The position numbers were made by a program, and so were the translations under genes. 40,574 bases of DNA from contig ML014277.1 in NCBI GenBank assembly GCA_003615045.1, forward strand, positions 1 to 40,574, written 5' to 3'. Positions within the stretch are counted from its first letter, which is position 1. Each line of letters begins with the position of its first letter. This stretch comes from Caulochytrium protostelioides. Lineage: Eukaryota > Chytridiomycota > Caulochytriomycetes > Caulochytriales > Caulochytriaceae. Shown here in pieces: positions 26,499-36,772 of this stretch. The notes under the pieces are model-generated. The model had not been told where the DNA came from. It ran no database searches and saw only the letters and a list, made by a program, of their open reading frames with translations.

Positions 26499-27515
26499 TT
26501 AGAACCGCTTGTAGTTCTGGTTTTGGTTGACACGGAGGAAGTAGTAGACGGCGAGGAGCACGCCTGCGACGACGACGACGAACAGCAGCGAGCCGACGAA
26601 GCCGCGGCCGCCGCGGCCGCCGCTGGCCTCCTTCTTGCGGTTCATTTTCTTTTGACCGGTTGTGATGGTCTCGGACGACGGCGCGTCCGCGAGCAGCTGG
26701 TCGGTGTTGAGCAGGGAGTATGTGTCGACCCGCAGCAGGTCGTGGGCGTCCGAGACGTCGCCGGTCCATGCGGTGAAGCCGAGGTACCCGCCGGCGGTCA
26801 GGTTGGCGGCGGGGGCCTCGAAGCAGCTCTCCCAGACGCCGTCGGAGCGGACGACGAGATCGACCTTGATGCCGAGCTTCGGCACATAGCGAACGCGCGC
26901 TCGCGTGGGCCAGTTCTTGTTGCGGAAGTTGAGGCTGCACCCGCCGATCTCGTTGCTGACGCCGTCGGTGGCGTGGTCGTACGGCGTCTTGCCGTCGCCA
27001 ACCATGGCGTTCACATACGGAAACGCGTGCGGGTGGCGGCCGTTGGGGTACGTATCGAAGAAGACGCCAAGGCCTTGGAACTGGTCCTTGCTGCCAAACA
27101 CGGGGCCCTCGACCGCGCGGTCCATGGTATACCAGAAAGCGAACCCGTCGCCGTGCACGACGCCGGGCTTGCCGTGGACGGCGAACTCGAACTCGACCTG
27201 CCACGCGCGCGCATTCAGCGGCTGCTTGCTCCAGATCCACCCGTCCTGCGCGGGGCGGTCCTGCGTCATCCGCACAAACTTGTTCACTTCCAGCAGCGTG
27301 TCGCCGCCAAAGTCCCAGTACCGGTTGTTCAGGTTCTCGTCGATGTACGGCGGGCTCAGGCTGAACGAGTACAGCGACACCGTGTCGCTCGCGGCGTCTG
27401 CCGTCGTCGGCGCCGCGTCGGGCGCGTCGTCGGCCGCGGCGACGACGACGGCCACGGGGCCGCCCACGAGCGCCAGGACGAGCGCGGCCACGAGGAGCAT
27501 GGCGAGATGGCGCAT
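26499..27515 (-). CDS. L-type lectin cargo receptor (VIP36/ERGIC-53 family)
   Basis: 338-aa type I membrane protein of the early secretory pathway that binds high-mannose glycoproteins for ER-Golgi transport. A clean signal peptide (RHLAMLLVAALVLALVGG) precedes the legume-lectin-like domain (about 40-275: WDFGGDTLL, GFAFWYT, GVFFDTYPN, YDHATDG). The Asp, Asn and His expected to bind calcium and sugar are present. The GGCSLNFRN and WESCFEA cysteines match the family's disulfide pair. A basic stretch, one helix (FVGSLLFVVVVAGVLLAVYYF) and a short tail ending YKRF follow; VIP36 ends KRFY, so this is a likely ER-export signal. Upstream in-frame ATGs at 27554 and 27590 would lengthen the N-region; 27515 gives the best signal peptide. 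Confidence 0.92.
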   Translation of the reverse strand: MRHLAMLLVAALVLALVGGPVAVVVAAADDAPDAAPTTADAASDTVSLYSFSLSPPYIDENLNNRYWDFGGDTLLEVNKFVRMTQDRPAQDGWIWSKQPLNARAWQVEFEFAVHGKPGVVHGDGFAFWYTMDRAVEGPVFGSKDQFQGLGVFFDTYPNGRHPHAFPYVNAMVGDGKTPYDHATDGVSNEIGGCSLNFRNKNWPTRARVRYVPKLGIKVDLVVRSDGVWESCFEAPAANLTAGGYLGFTAWTGDVSDAHDLLRVDTYSLLNTDQLLADAPSSETITTGQKKMNRKKEASGGRGGRGFVGSLLFVVVVAGVLLAVYYFLRVNQNQNYKRF

Positions 27516-29189
27516 CGCGGACCACGGCGACGACGACGATCGCGACGGCGGCATCGCCGTCAGCGGAACGGCGGACTTCGACAACGGCATGGCGTCGCCG
27601 GGAGCAGCGCAGCGCAGGACCGTCGGATCGTCGTGAGTGGGGGAGGGTCGTGGCACTCCGGAACAGAGCGAGCAGGCGTCACGGAAACGGGTATCAGTCA
27701 AAACGCGGGGTTTCGCGTCGCTCTCGCAGTGGGCAGACCATGGAAGCGCGGCGCGCGCGACAGCGAGGGTGGCAGGCCCGTCCTGGCAGAACCTTGGCGC
27801 GTCGGCCGCCGCCGCCATCGATGTGATCAGCGGATCGACAGGATGCATGCTGTTCTCCTATGCGCATGCGCAGGAGTACCGAACGCAGGCCACGTGGGCC
27901 ATCACGGCATCCCGACGACGCGTTGGATCAGCATGGCCCCGCATCGGATCGCGCCTCGCGCCTCGCGCCTCGCGAGCTAGCCGCCGAAGCCGCCGAGACC
28001 TTCTCGCGCCGCCCGCCAGCGCCGCCCGCCGCCACAACGGCCCCTCGCCGCCGCCGCCACAGACAGCCGGCGATGACCGGCATCAGGGAAGGCCCATGCG
28101 CGAGCGGCGCCGAGGTGTTCTTCCATCCTTCTTCCCAGGGCTCCGACCCGTCTTGGCCGAAGCTCGCTGCCCGTCATCGCATGCACTCCGTTCTGAATCC
28201 ACCTCGGTTGCACCACAAAGACATCGCTGATGCGCGATGTCTGATCTCATCAACGGCCACGGCCAACGCCAACGTGCCGTCTCCAGGAAGCCTGTTGTCG
28301 GGCTCTCGTATGATGGTCCATGAAAGATGATCGTTCATGGCAGCGCATGTCCTGAGAACGAGCGTCACGATGATGAGTGAGGTGGATGTCGCATGCCCCA
28401 GCACCATCCATCAAGCGCAGGATGCCCGCAGCAGCGCCTTCGACGGCGGCCCGCGTGCCCCCGCCGCCCTAAACCCCGAAGGGTCAACGCCGCCGCCGCC
28501 GCCGCCGCCGCCGCCGACGCCGCCGCCGACGCCCCCCTGCAGGTGCTCAGCAAGAGCCGCGAGGCGGGTCCTGCGGACGGAGCGCCGTGGGTGCATGCTG
28601 CGAGCACCCACTCACGCGGTGCCGCATATGAGCAAGATCCGCGTTCGCGACGGCCGCGCGATCGGCCGCTCTCACGAGAAGAGGATGCCGCCGCCGCTGC
28701 CGCCACAACACCCAACAGCCCGGCCGTCGTCGTAGCTCGCGCTGCGGAAGGCCGCTGCCGCCGCCGCCGCGCACCACCACCAGGGTCCTCGGGCCCACTG
28801 CCCGTGCCGCTGTCGCTCCCGCCCACCACTGCCGGACGCCGCCACGATACCGGAGCCGATCCCGCGATCTGGCCCGCTCGAGCGGGGATGTCCACGGCGC
28901 CGCCGCCGCCGCCGCACGCGTGGTCTTCGACCGTGACTCGACGCGCTCGTCCGCGTGTCGTCGACGCTCGGCGTCCCGGCCCGGCCGATCGTCGTGCCGC
29001 CGCCGTTGCCGCCGCCGCCACGCCTCCACGCGCCTCGGCACCGCGTGCGGGGGTCTCCATGCGGCTCGTGCACGACGCGCCGTTGTCTGCGTTATCGCCG
29101 CCGCTGCTGCTTCCGGTCCCGCGCGCCGGTCCCGCGCGCCGCGGCCGCTGCCGCGGCCGCGGCCACCGTCCACCGGCCACGGCGTGGCC
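27516..29189. promoter_or_regulatory. Divergent promoter region, lectin and SWR1
   Basis: About 1.7 kb between two divergent starts. No gene supported; a (CCG)n run lies at about 28489-28516. The SWR1 frame is open from 28920 but contains no ATG before 29190, so the upstream 90 codons are treated as leader. The stretch 28180-28420 is visibly less GC-rich. Confidence 0.5.
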
Positions 29190-32100
29190 ATGACGCCGCT
29201 ACCCGCGGCGACGGCGGCGGCGGCCGACCCAGCCGCGGTCGCGCTCAGCGCGATGCCGATGCCGCCGGCGTCGCCGTCCTCGCTTGCGGCGCTGCTGTCG
29301 GCGCCGCCGCCCTCCCCGCCGCCGCCGCCCGCCTCGTCGCCGCCCGCCGTGGACCCGCTCGCGCTCACCGTGCTCCATCAACGTCCCGACGGCCCTGTCG
29401 ACGAGCTCGCCCGCCACGCCGTCGAGGCCATGGACCAGTGGGAGCATGCGACGCAGCACGCGCGGACACATCCCCCGGTTGATCCCCACGCCCATGCGGC
29501 CGAGACCGCCGGCGTCGCCCATGCGCTCGCGCTCTCTGAAGCCGCGGCGGCGGTCGCCGCGACGCCTGCGACGATCGCCGTCGACCCGCTCCTCGGCGGC
29601 AGCGGCGGCGCCGACGTGGACGCCGTCCTCGCCAACTCGCTGTACGCCGCGTTCCAGATGGGCTTCGCGGACGTCGCCGCGTCCAGCGCTGCCGCCGACG
29701 CCGCTCCTGGGGACCCCGGGATGGCCCCCGCCGGCACGGGCAGGCCGGGCGCCGACGGCGCCGCGTCGTTCGCGCTCACGACGCAGGAAACCGCGATCCT
29801 GCCCTTTCTCGACAATGGGCAGTTCGACCTCGCGGCGGCGGCGGCCGCTGCCGCCTCCACGGCCGCCACGGCCGCCGCCGCCGCCGAGCGCACGAGCACC
29901 GCTGCCGCCGCCTTGGACGCCCTGGACGCAGTCGCCGCCGCCGCGCCCGCGGCCCCGCATGCAACCCTCTTCGACGCCTACCTGATGCCCTACGTCCCGC
30001 ATACGGGCCTCTATGCCCCGCTCGGCTTGCCGCCGGCGACCGTCGACCCGTCGGCCGTCGTGGCGCCCTTCGTCGACCCGAACGCCGTGACCGCGCGTCC
30101 CACGGCCCCCGCGCCGCCCGACGAGACGGCCCAGGATCCAGCCGCGCCGACACCGGTAACACCTGCGCCACCCGCACCACCGGCATCCGAGGCGTTCCGG
30201 GCACCGCCCGTCCGAGCGCCGGCGCGGTCCGCACAGCCCGCTACGCCGTCGCCCGGCGCCAGCGCCAGCACGGCCGCCAGTACCAACAGCGCCAAAAGCA
30301 AAAGCCACGCCGCGTTCACTGCGCCGCCGCCGCCGCCCAGTGAACCGATCATGCGGACGCGCCGGTGGCGTCGCGAGCACCCTGATGCCGTGGACGATGC
30401 GGCGCCCTCGTGGCACACGCCGGCGCCCCGGCGGAGCTGGCTGCTGACCCCGACGACCGCGCTGCCGCCGACGCCGCCGGCCCGGGCCCCCGGCGGCTCG
30501 CGCTCCAGATCCAAGACCCACACTCAGACCGCGGCGGCCACCCCCGCCGTCCCGGCGACGGTGGCGGCGGCGGCGGCGCCATCGCCGGAAGCCTCGCCGC
30601 GCGCGTCGTCGGCGGGCCCGTCGGCGGGCCCGTTGGCGGCCGCGGCGTCTTCCGCCGCGACGACGCCGTCGATGCCCCCGCCGCGCCGCCCGCCGCCGGC
30701 GATCCCGGCGCCCGCGGCCCCGGCGCGGCCGGCGATACCCGCGGCGTTCGCGCCCGCCGTCTACACTCTCGATCTGGAGCTGCCGTCGTCCTCGACGGCG
30801 GCCGCCTCCACCACGACCGACAGCAGCGACGCGGATAGTGACATGAGCGCCATGCCGCGAGCCGCGGTCCCGGCGACGTCGCTCAGGGGGACCGCGGCGC
30901 CGCGTCGCGGTCGCGTGCTGTCCGACGCCTCGAGCGAGGACTTCGACGTCAGTGAGGACAGCGAGAGCTCGAGTGAGGTTTCAAGCGATTCGACGCCGGG
31001 CTGGCCGGCCGGTCGCCGCCGCTCGGTCGCCGCCGCTCGCCGTCGTGGGGCCGCGGCGGCCCGCGAGCAGCGGCGAGCGGCCGGCCGTGCCAGCGTTGCC
31101 GCCCGACGCGCTACCACCGCAGCGGCCAAACAATCGGCCGCGGTCGCCCCGGCCTCGACCCCGGCTGGCGACCCGCTGTCGATGTCGCAAACATCGGCCG
31201 CCGCCGCCGCCACGCCCGCTGTCGCCACGCCCGCCACGGCAACGACCGTCGCCGCCGCCAAGAGCACGCCCGCTGCCACGCCTATCGCCACCTTTGCGGC
31301 CACCGCGGCCCCCACGGTCGCTACTGCGGCGGTCGCCGCCACATCGGTCGCTATTCATTCGGCGACCTCCACTCCGGTCGCCGTCGCCACGGCCGCCGCC
31401 GCGGCCGCCGTGGCGAGGGCGCCGCCTCAGAAGGCCGTCGTGGCGGAGGCACGGCCTCCGGACACTGCCGTGACTAGGGTGCCGCCCCAGGACACCGCTC
31501 AGAAGAACCAGGAAGCGACGTTCGCCGCGGCGGCAGCCGCGACGTTGGCCGAGACGGCGGCCGCGAGGCACCTCCCGCCGCCCCTGCCGTTTGATCCGAA
31601 TCACGGGCCGATCCACGAGCGACGCGGGCTCGTGGCGAAGTCGACGGCGCCCTTCCTCTCCGGTAAGCGGCAGGACGAGTCGCCGGTGCATCTCTCGATG
31701 GGCCGTGGCACGAAGTCGATCCGGACGACGCCCGACCCGACGGGCGCCACGGCGTCCGAGGTCTACGGCTACATCCTGGCCGGCTTTGAGTTCGGCGTGC
31801 CGCGGCTTCCCAACACCCCCGTGATCCGGATGCCGAGCGACGGTGGCGGCCGCAGTGTTGACCGCGGCGACCACGCCAACGATTCAGCTGACGATTCAGC
31901 CGCCGGCGATAGCGACGGCGGCCTTGGCGCCCTCTCGCCGCCGCCGAGCGATATCGACGACATCGCCCTGGATCGGTTGCTGCAAGCGCCGCCTGCCGAC
32001 ACGTCGTCCTCATCCGAAGAGCTTGAAGAAGCCTCCGCCTCTGAGTCTGACTCGGCCCCGGACCGCGCGGCCGCATCGTCTGCTGTCGCATCACCCGCCG

Positions 32101-35100
32101 CCCTGCTTCCAGCCGCTGACCCCGATGCGGCCGAGGATCCCGCTCTCGTGTGGCGTCCCGACGTGGTGGCGCAGCACGTGAGTCCCGCCATCGTGGCGCA
32201 GGTCCGGCAGAAAGCGCTGATAGTTCTAGGGTTACTCGATATGACGTCGCGCGACCTGCAAGCCGCGTACGAACGCAGCATTGAGACGGCGCATCCGGCT
32301 CACGAGCATGAGGACGTGGCCGACGAGGAGGACAACGATGGCAGCGGCAGCGGCAGCGGCAGTAGTCGTCATGGCAGCGACACGAGCGAGGAGAGCGACG
32401 GCATGGACGACCGATTCGAGAAACCCATGTTTCTTCAGCAATGGGAGCAGGAGACCGTCCACGTCTTCAACGACCTCCTGATCCACCTATGGACGCGGAC
32501 GCCGCCGACGCCGACAGTGCCTTTTCTCCTGGTGGAGGTGTTGCGCTGCGCGCGCACCGTCGTCTCCCAGGATTATACCCGCGTTGCCCCGCGCGCTTTG
32601 CAGCGTCTGATCGCCGATATGGACCTCGCGTATCACGTCGTGCTCTCCTATGTCCCGCCGCCAACCGCCACAGCCCTCACGCTGCCGCCGCCGTCACCAC
32701 CGCGGATCGATATGCGGCTCGTGACGTTCGATGAGGTCAAACGCATGGGGTCGCCCGACAGCGTCCGGCGCAACATGTCGCGGATCATGGCGTCCGGCGG
32801 CCCTGCGCTGCTGCGCCGCATCGACGTGCTGGACCGCTCGACGCAGGGCCGAGCCACGACGCAGCACGCGCCCATGTATGCGGACGACCGCCGCGCCGTG
32901 CAGACGAGCCTTCTGCAGCGCGGCGAGGCGATCCGCGGCGCGGCCGCGGCGCACAGGGACTGGGCGCGGCGCGTGGCCGCCGCCGCGAAGGCCGCGAAGG
33001 CGTATCGGCAGGAGGAGGCCGCGGCGTGCCGCGCCATGCGGCGCTGGTGGAACCAGACGTGGCGTGTCGACCAGCTGCGCGACCTGCAGGACGCCATCCG
33101 GGCGCAGTGGGCGCTCGCGCAGGCGGTGGTGGGCAAGGCCGTCCGCGCCGCGCGCCACCGCCGCGAGCTCGAGGCCCGCTCGCACGTGATGGGCCGCGCG
33201 CTCCAGCGCTCGCAACAGCTGATGCGCGCGGAATTCGACGCGGCCGCGGTGTCGCTACTCTCCTCGGAGTCCGAAGACGCGGGTGAAGACCACGTAGCCG
33301 ATGAGAACGACATGGACGACGAGACGGACGACGGCGATGATGACGACGACGACGCGACGGATAGCGAGCCGGTGACGCCGCCGCGGCCGATGGCGGCGGT
33401 GGCCGCCCGCGCCCATGCGACCCGCGCAGCGACCGACCCCGACACGTCCGGGAGGACTCATCGCAAGCGACGCACCTGGATGCGGATCCGAGGCGACATG
33501 GCGGCATCTGATACGGACGATGATACCGACAGCGATACCATCGACGACGATCCGCTCGATCTGGATCTCGATGCGTTCCGTGCATTCAAGCGTGCCAAGA
33601 TGGCGCAGCAAGACGCCGACGAGAGCGACGAGAGCGCCAGCAGCGCGGCGACGACGGCGGGTGTCCCCGCGCCGCGCGCTGATTCCGCCGACTCCAAATC
33701 CGACTCCGAGACCGAGTCAGAGATGGGCGCTCAAAAGCCACAGCGGGTTATGGTTACAACCCGTGCTGCACCGCATACACCGGATGCCTCGAGTCCGCAT
33801 CGGGCCAGGATGACGGCCAAGACGGCGGCCACGACGACCGCCGCTGGGGCATGCCCGGTCGACGCTGAGAGTGACAGCGAGCATGACGAGGTCCATCGGT
33901 TGATGAAGGCCGAGAGCCAGATGGTCGCCTCGACGACGGCAACGGCGTATCCGAACCTGCCCGTGCCGTCGCAGCTGCTCTGCGGGACGCTGCGGCCGTA
34001 CCAGGTGAGCGGGATGAGCTGGATCTGCCGGCTGTATGAGCTCGGCCGGAACGGCATTCTCGCGGATGAGATGGGTCTCGGCAAGACGATCCAGACGATT
34101 GCGGCGATCGCCTGGCTGGCCGAACGCCGCCAGATCTGGGGGCCCCATCTCGTCGTTGCGCCCACGAGCGTCGTCGGGAACTGGGTCATGGAGTTCCAGC
34201 GCTGGGCGCCGGGCCTTCGCGTCGTCGCTTATACGGGCTCCAAAAAGGAGCGCGCGGCGCTCCGCAGCGGCTGGACCAAGCCCGAGCACAGTGACGTCGT
34301 GGTCACCTCGTATACGCTCGTGCTCAACGACCTCGCTCACCTCCGGCGCCGCCGCTGGGTCTACCTGGTGGTCGACGAGGCTCACCACATCAAGAACGAG
34401 ACCTCCCAGGCGTGGCGTGCGCTCATGGAGCTGCCGGTCCTGGCCAAGCTGCTGCTGACCGGCACCCCCTTCCAGAACAGTCTCCACGAGCTGTGGAGTC
34501 TGCTGTACTTTCTGTCGTCCAGCCAGGAGATGCGTGACCGGTTTACGGCCGAGGAGTGGCAGGCCATGACGACGCCGATCGCGGACGTAAACGCCGCGGC
34601 GCCCGGGTCGCTCGACGAAGAGTCCGCCGACGCGCTCGCCCGTCGCCGCGAGCAGCACGCGGCCGCCAAGCGCATGATCGCGGGCGTGCATACGCTGCTC
34701 CGACCCTACATCCTGCGCCGCCTCAAGTCCGAGGTCGAGCAGGAGCTCCCGCAGAAGCGCTACCTCATCCACGTCTGCCCCATGAGCCGCATGCAGCGCC
34801 AGCTCTACACCGACTTCATCGCTCACCACGCGACCCGTGACAAACTTCAGTCGCGCCGGCCGTTCTCGGTGATCCAGTGCCTCGCCTATCTGCGGCAGGT
34901 CTGCAACCACCCGTACCTCATCACCCCGCCGCAGCCACGAAGTCCCGTCTTTCTCGACTTTGACGCGATGCCTGCTCGCAGCGCCATGCTGGAGCGCTGC
35001 TTCCGCATCATTGACCATACAACAGCCGCCACCGCGGGCACCGCCGTCGCGATGCTCTTTGGCATCCTCTCGCTCTTTGCGCCGCTGGAATGGCCCACGG

Positions 35101-36617
35101 AAGATGTTCGGGGCGGCGTGCGCAACCGCTGCGCGGCCGCCGTCCGCATCGGCGAGACGGCCGCCACGAGCGCCCTCGAAGACGCCGCGGCGGCCTTCGG
35201 CGCGCTCGCCGCCCGTCACCGCCGCCATCTGCCCCAGCGCCACCCGCGCCACGACGCGCCGTGGTCGCTCGTCCAGGTGCTGGCGCGGCAGCGCGGCGTC
35301 GCGGCCGCACACCGCGCTGCCGTATATACCCGCGCCGCGCGGCGCCACCGCGCCCATGCATGGATCACGGCCGCGCTCGCGCCGCTCGCCGCGTTGGACG
35401 ACCAGTGGGCCTTCTGGCGCCTGCTTCGGCACGCGGTGCAGCCGTGCGCGTCGCCACGCCACGCCGGCATCGACTGGACCCGCGCCGTCGACGCGCCCGC
35501 CGTGCCGGCGACGTACCACGTCGTCGTGCCGCGCGTGCTCGTCCGCGCGCCCGCCCGCCCCGCCGCCGCGTGGCTGTCGCCGAGCGGTGCCCGTGCCGCC
35601 GCCGCATGGAAAGCGCGGTTGGAGGCGGCGACGGCGCCGCCCCCGCCGCTCGTGGCCTTCCCGACCCGCGACGCGCTGCTCTTTGACTGCGGCAAGCTCC
35701 AGGTGCTCGCGAAGCTGCTCGCGCGCTTGCGACAGACCGGCCACCGCTGCCTGATCTTTACGCAGATGCCGCGCGTGCTGGATTTGCTCGAGCTGTTCTT
35801 GAGCGCCAGCGGGTATCGCTACATGCGAATGGACGGCAGCACGCCCGCAGCAATGCGAACGACGCTCGTGGACGGCTTCAATGCCGACCCGCGCTTCTTT
35901 TGCTTTATCCTGTCGACGCGGTCTGGCGGCGTCGGCCTCAACTTGACGGGCGCCGACACGGTGATCTTCTATGACAGCGATTGGAACCCCGCGATGGACG
36001 CGCAGGCGCAGGACCGCGCGCACCGCATTGGCCAGACCCGCGAGGTCACCATCTACCGCCTCATCACGGCGCACTCGATCGAAGCGAACATCCTGCGGAA
36101 AGCCGAGGAGAAGCAGCGGCTGAGCCAGCTGGTCATCGGCGCCGGCCACTTCACGACCGACGCGCTTGCGGCCATGACGCGGGCGGACTGGCTCGATCCG
36201 GCGATGCTGTTCAGCCAGGACGACCCGCGTGACGGCCAGCGGCAGCGCGACTTCTCCGAGATCGATGAGATTCTCTTCCAGGCCACGGGCGGCCACGGCG
36301 TCACGCGCGCGACAGCGGCGGCGGCCGCCGCCGCCGCCGTCGATGGCGATGTGCAAGCCGAGAACGGCGCCCGCGACAACGGCAACGACAACAATGATGA
36401 CGATGACGGTGATCCGTCGCGGTCGTGCGGCTTGATCGACGACTACATGCTCCGCCACGTGCTGTATGAATTGCAGCAAGACCTCGAGTCCGCTACCGCG
36501 GCCAGGGCCGCCGTGGCCGGCGAGGAGGAGATACCGGCGCCGACGCTCAATGTCACGATGGCGGATTTCGAGCTGCCCGCGGACGACGCGACGGCCGCGC
36601 CGCGCCGCGCATGCTAG
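29190..36617 (+). CDS. SWR1: SWR1-type chromatin remodelling ATPase (SRCAP/Domino family)
   Basis: Catalytic subunit of the complex that exchanges H2A for H2A.Z. 2475 aa from the first ATG (GTGGCCATGA). Residues 1-1200 are mostly Ala/Pro/Ser low complexity. A basic helical HSA-like region is at about 1257-1347 (WWNQTWRV...), followed by acidic patches. The Snf2 ATPase begins LRPYQVSGMSWI: motif I DEMGLGKT (about 1625), then WGPHLVVAPTSVVGNW, motif II VVDEAHHIKN (about 1728) and LLTGTPFQN. Lobe 2 includes CGKLQVLAKLL, LIFTQM and QDRAHRIGQTREVTIYRL (about 2274). The two lobes are split by a ~240-residue insert (about 1921-2161), the hallmark of INO80/SWR1 ATPases that bind Rvb1/Rvb2. WGPHL...PTSV and the GW-x-KP segment favour SWR1 over INO80. 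The C-tail is acidic. The stop is 155 bp from that of convergent GPI8. Confidence 0.93.
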   Translation: MTPLPAATAAAADPAAVALSAMPMPPASPSSLAALLSAPPPSPPPPPASSPPAVDPLALTVLHQRPDGPVDELARHAVEAMDQWEHATQHARTHPPVDPHAHAAETAGVAHALALSEAAAAVAATPATIAVDPLLGGSGGADVDAVLANSLYAAFQMGFADVAASSAAADAAPGDPGMAPAGTGRPGADGAASFALTTQETAILPFLDNGQFDLAAAAAAAASTAATAAAAAERTSTAAAALDALDAVAAAAPAAPHATLFDAYLMPYVPHTGLYAPLGLPPATVDPSAVVAPFVDPNAVTARPTAPAPPDETAQDPAAPTPVTPAPPAPPASEAFRAPPVRAPARSAQPATPSPGASASTAASTNSAKSKSHAAFTAPPPPPSEPIMRTRRWRREHPDAVDDAAPSWHTPAPRRSWLLTPTTALPPTPPARAPGGSRSRSKTHTQTAAATPAVPATVAAAAAPSPEASPRASSAGPSAGPLAAAASSAATTPSMPPPRRPPPAIPAPAAPARPAIPAAFAPAVYTLDLELPSSSTAAASTTTDSSDADSDMSAMPRAAVPATSLRGTAAPRRGRVLSDASSEDFDVSEDSESSSEVSSDSTPGWPAGRRRSVAAARRRGAAAAREQRRAAGRASVAARRATTAAAKQSAAVAPASTPAGDPLSMSQTSAAAAATPAVATPATATTVAAAKSTPAATPIATFAATAAPTVATAAVAATSVAIHSATSTPVAVATAAAAAAVARAPPQKAVVAEARPPDTAVTRVPPQDTAQKNQEATFAAAAAATLAETAAARHLPPPLPFDPNHGPIHERRGLVAKSTAPFLSGKRQDESPVHLSMGRGTKSIRTTPDPTGATASEVYGYILAGFEFGVPRLPNTPVIRMPSDGGGRSVDRGDHANDSADDSAAGDSDGGLGALSPPPSDIDDIALDRLLQAPPADTSSSSEELEEASASESDSAPDRAAASSAVASPAALLPAADPDAAEDPALVWRPDVVAQHVSPAIVAQVRQKALIVLGLLDMTSRDLQAAYERSIETAHPAHEHEDVADEEDNDGSGSGSGSSRHGSDTSEESDGMDDRFEKPMFLQQWEQETVHVFNDLLIHLWTRTPPTPTVPFLLVEVLRCARTVVSQDYTRVAPRALQRLIADMDLAYHVVLSYVPPPTATALTLPPPSPPRIDMRLVTFDEVKRMGSPDSVRRNMSRIMASGGPALLRRIDVLDRSTQGRATTQHAPMYADDRRAVQTSLLQRGEAIRGAAAAHRDWARRVAAAAKAAKAYRQEEAAACRAMRRWWNQTWRVDQLRDLQDAIRAQWALAQAVVGKAVRAARHRRELEARSHVMGRALQRSQQLMRAEFDAAAVSLLSSESEDAGEDHVADENDMDDETDDGDDDDDDATDSEPVTPPRPMAAVAARAHATRAATDPDTSGRTHRKRRTWMRIRGDMAASDTDDDTDSDTIDDDPLDLDLDAFRAFKRAKMAQQDADESDESASSAATTAGVPAPRADSADSKSDSETESEMGAQKPQRVMVTTRAAPHTPDASSPHRARMTAKTAATTTAAGACPVDAESDSEHDEVHRLMKAESQMVASTTATAYPNLPVPSQLLCGTLRPYQVSGMSWICRLYELGRNGILADEMGLGKTIQTIAAIAWLAERRQIWGPHLVVAPTSVVGNWVMEFQRWAPGLRVVAYTGSKKERAALRSGWTKPEHSDVVVTSYTLVLNDLAHLRRRRWVYLVVDEAHHIKNETSQAWRALMELPVLAKLLLTGTPFQNSLHELWSLLYFLSSSQEMRDRFTAEEWQAMTTPIADVNAAAPGSLDEESADALARRREQHAAAKRMIAGVHTLLRPYILRRLKSEVEQELPQKRYLIHVCPMSRMQRQLYTDFIAHHATRDKLQSRRPFSVIQCLAYLRQVCNHPYLITPPQPRSPVFLDFDAMPARSAMLERCFRIIDHTTAATAGTAVAMLFGILSLFAPLEWPTEDVRGGVRNRCAAAVRIGETAATSALEDAAAAFGALAARHRRHLPQRHPRHDAPWSLVQVLARQRGVAAAHRAAVYTRAARRHRAHAWITAALAPLAALDDQWAFWRLLRHAVQPCASPRHAGIDWTRAVDAPAVPATYHVVVPRVLVRAPARPAAAWLSPSGARAAAAWKARLEAATAPPPPLVAFPTRDALLFDCGKLQVLAKLLARLRQTGHRCLIFTQMPRVLDLLELFLSASGYRYMRMDGSTPAAMRTTLVDGFNADPRFFCFILSTRSGGVGLNLTGADTVIFYDSDWNPAMDAQAQDRAHRIGQTREVTIYRLITAHSIEANILRKAEEKQRLSQLVIGAGHFTTDALAAMTRADWLDPAMLFSQDDPRDGQRQRDFSEIDEILFQATGGHGVTRATAAAAAAAAVDGDVQAENGARDNGNDNNDDDDGDPSRSCGLIDDYMLRHVLYELQQDLESATAARAAVAGEEEIPAPTLNVTMADFELPADDATAAPRRAC

Positions 36618-36772
36618 TCAGCGCCGCATCAGACGGCACAACGCCGCCGTCGAACCCGAGAACCACCGGCCCGTTTCTCGCCTGATCACCTTCTCCTCCT
36701 CTTTCCAGGCCATGGCAATCGTGACTCGCAGCGATCGCTGGATGGGGCTTGGCCGTCATGGCATATGAACAA

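Noticed and set aside
28920-29189. Upstream extension of SWR1 by 90 codons
   Set aside because: The frame is open but begins with GTG and has no ATG; it is Arg-rich low complexity, and the first ATG at 29190 has a good context.
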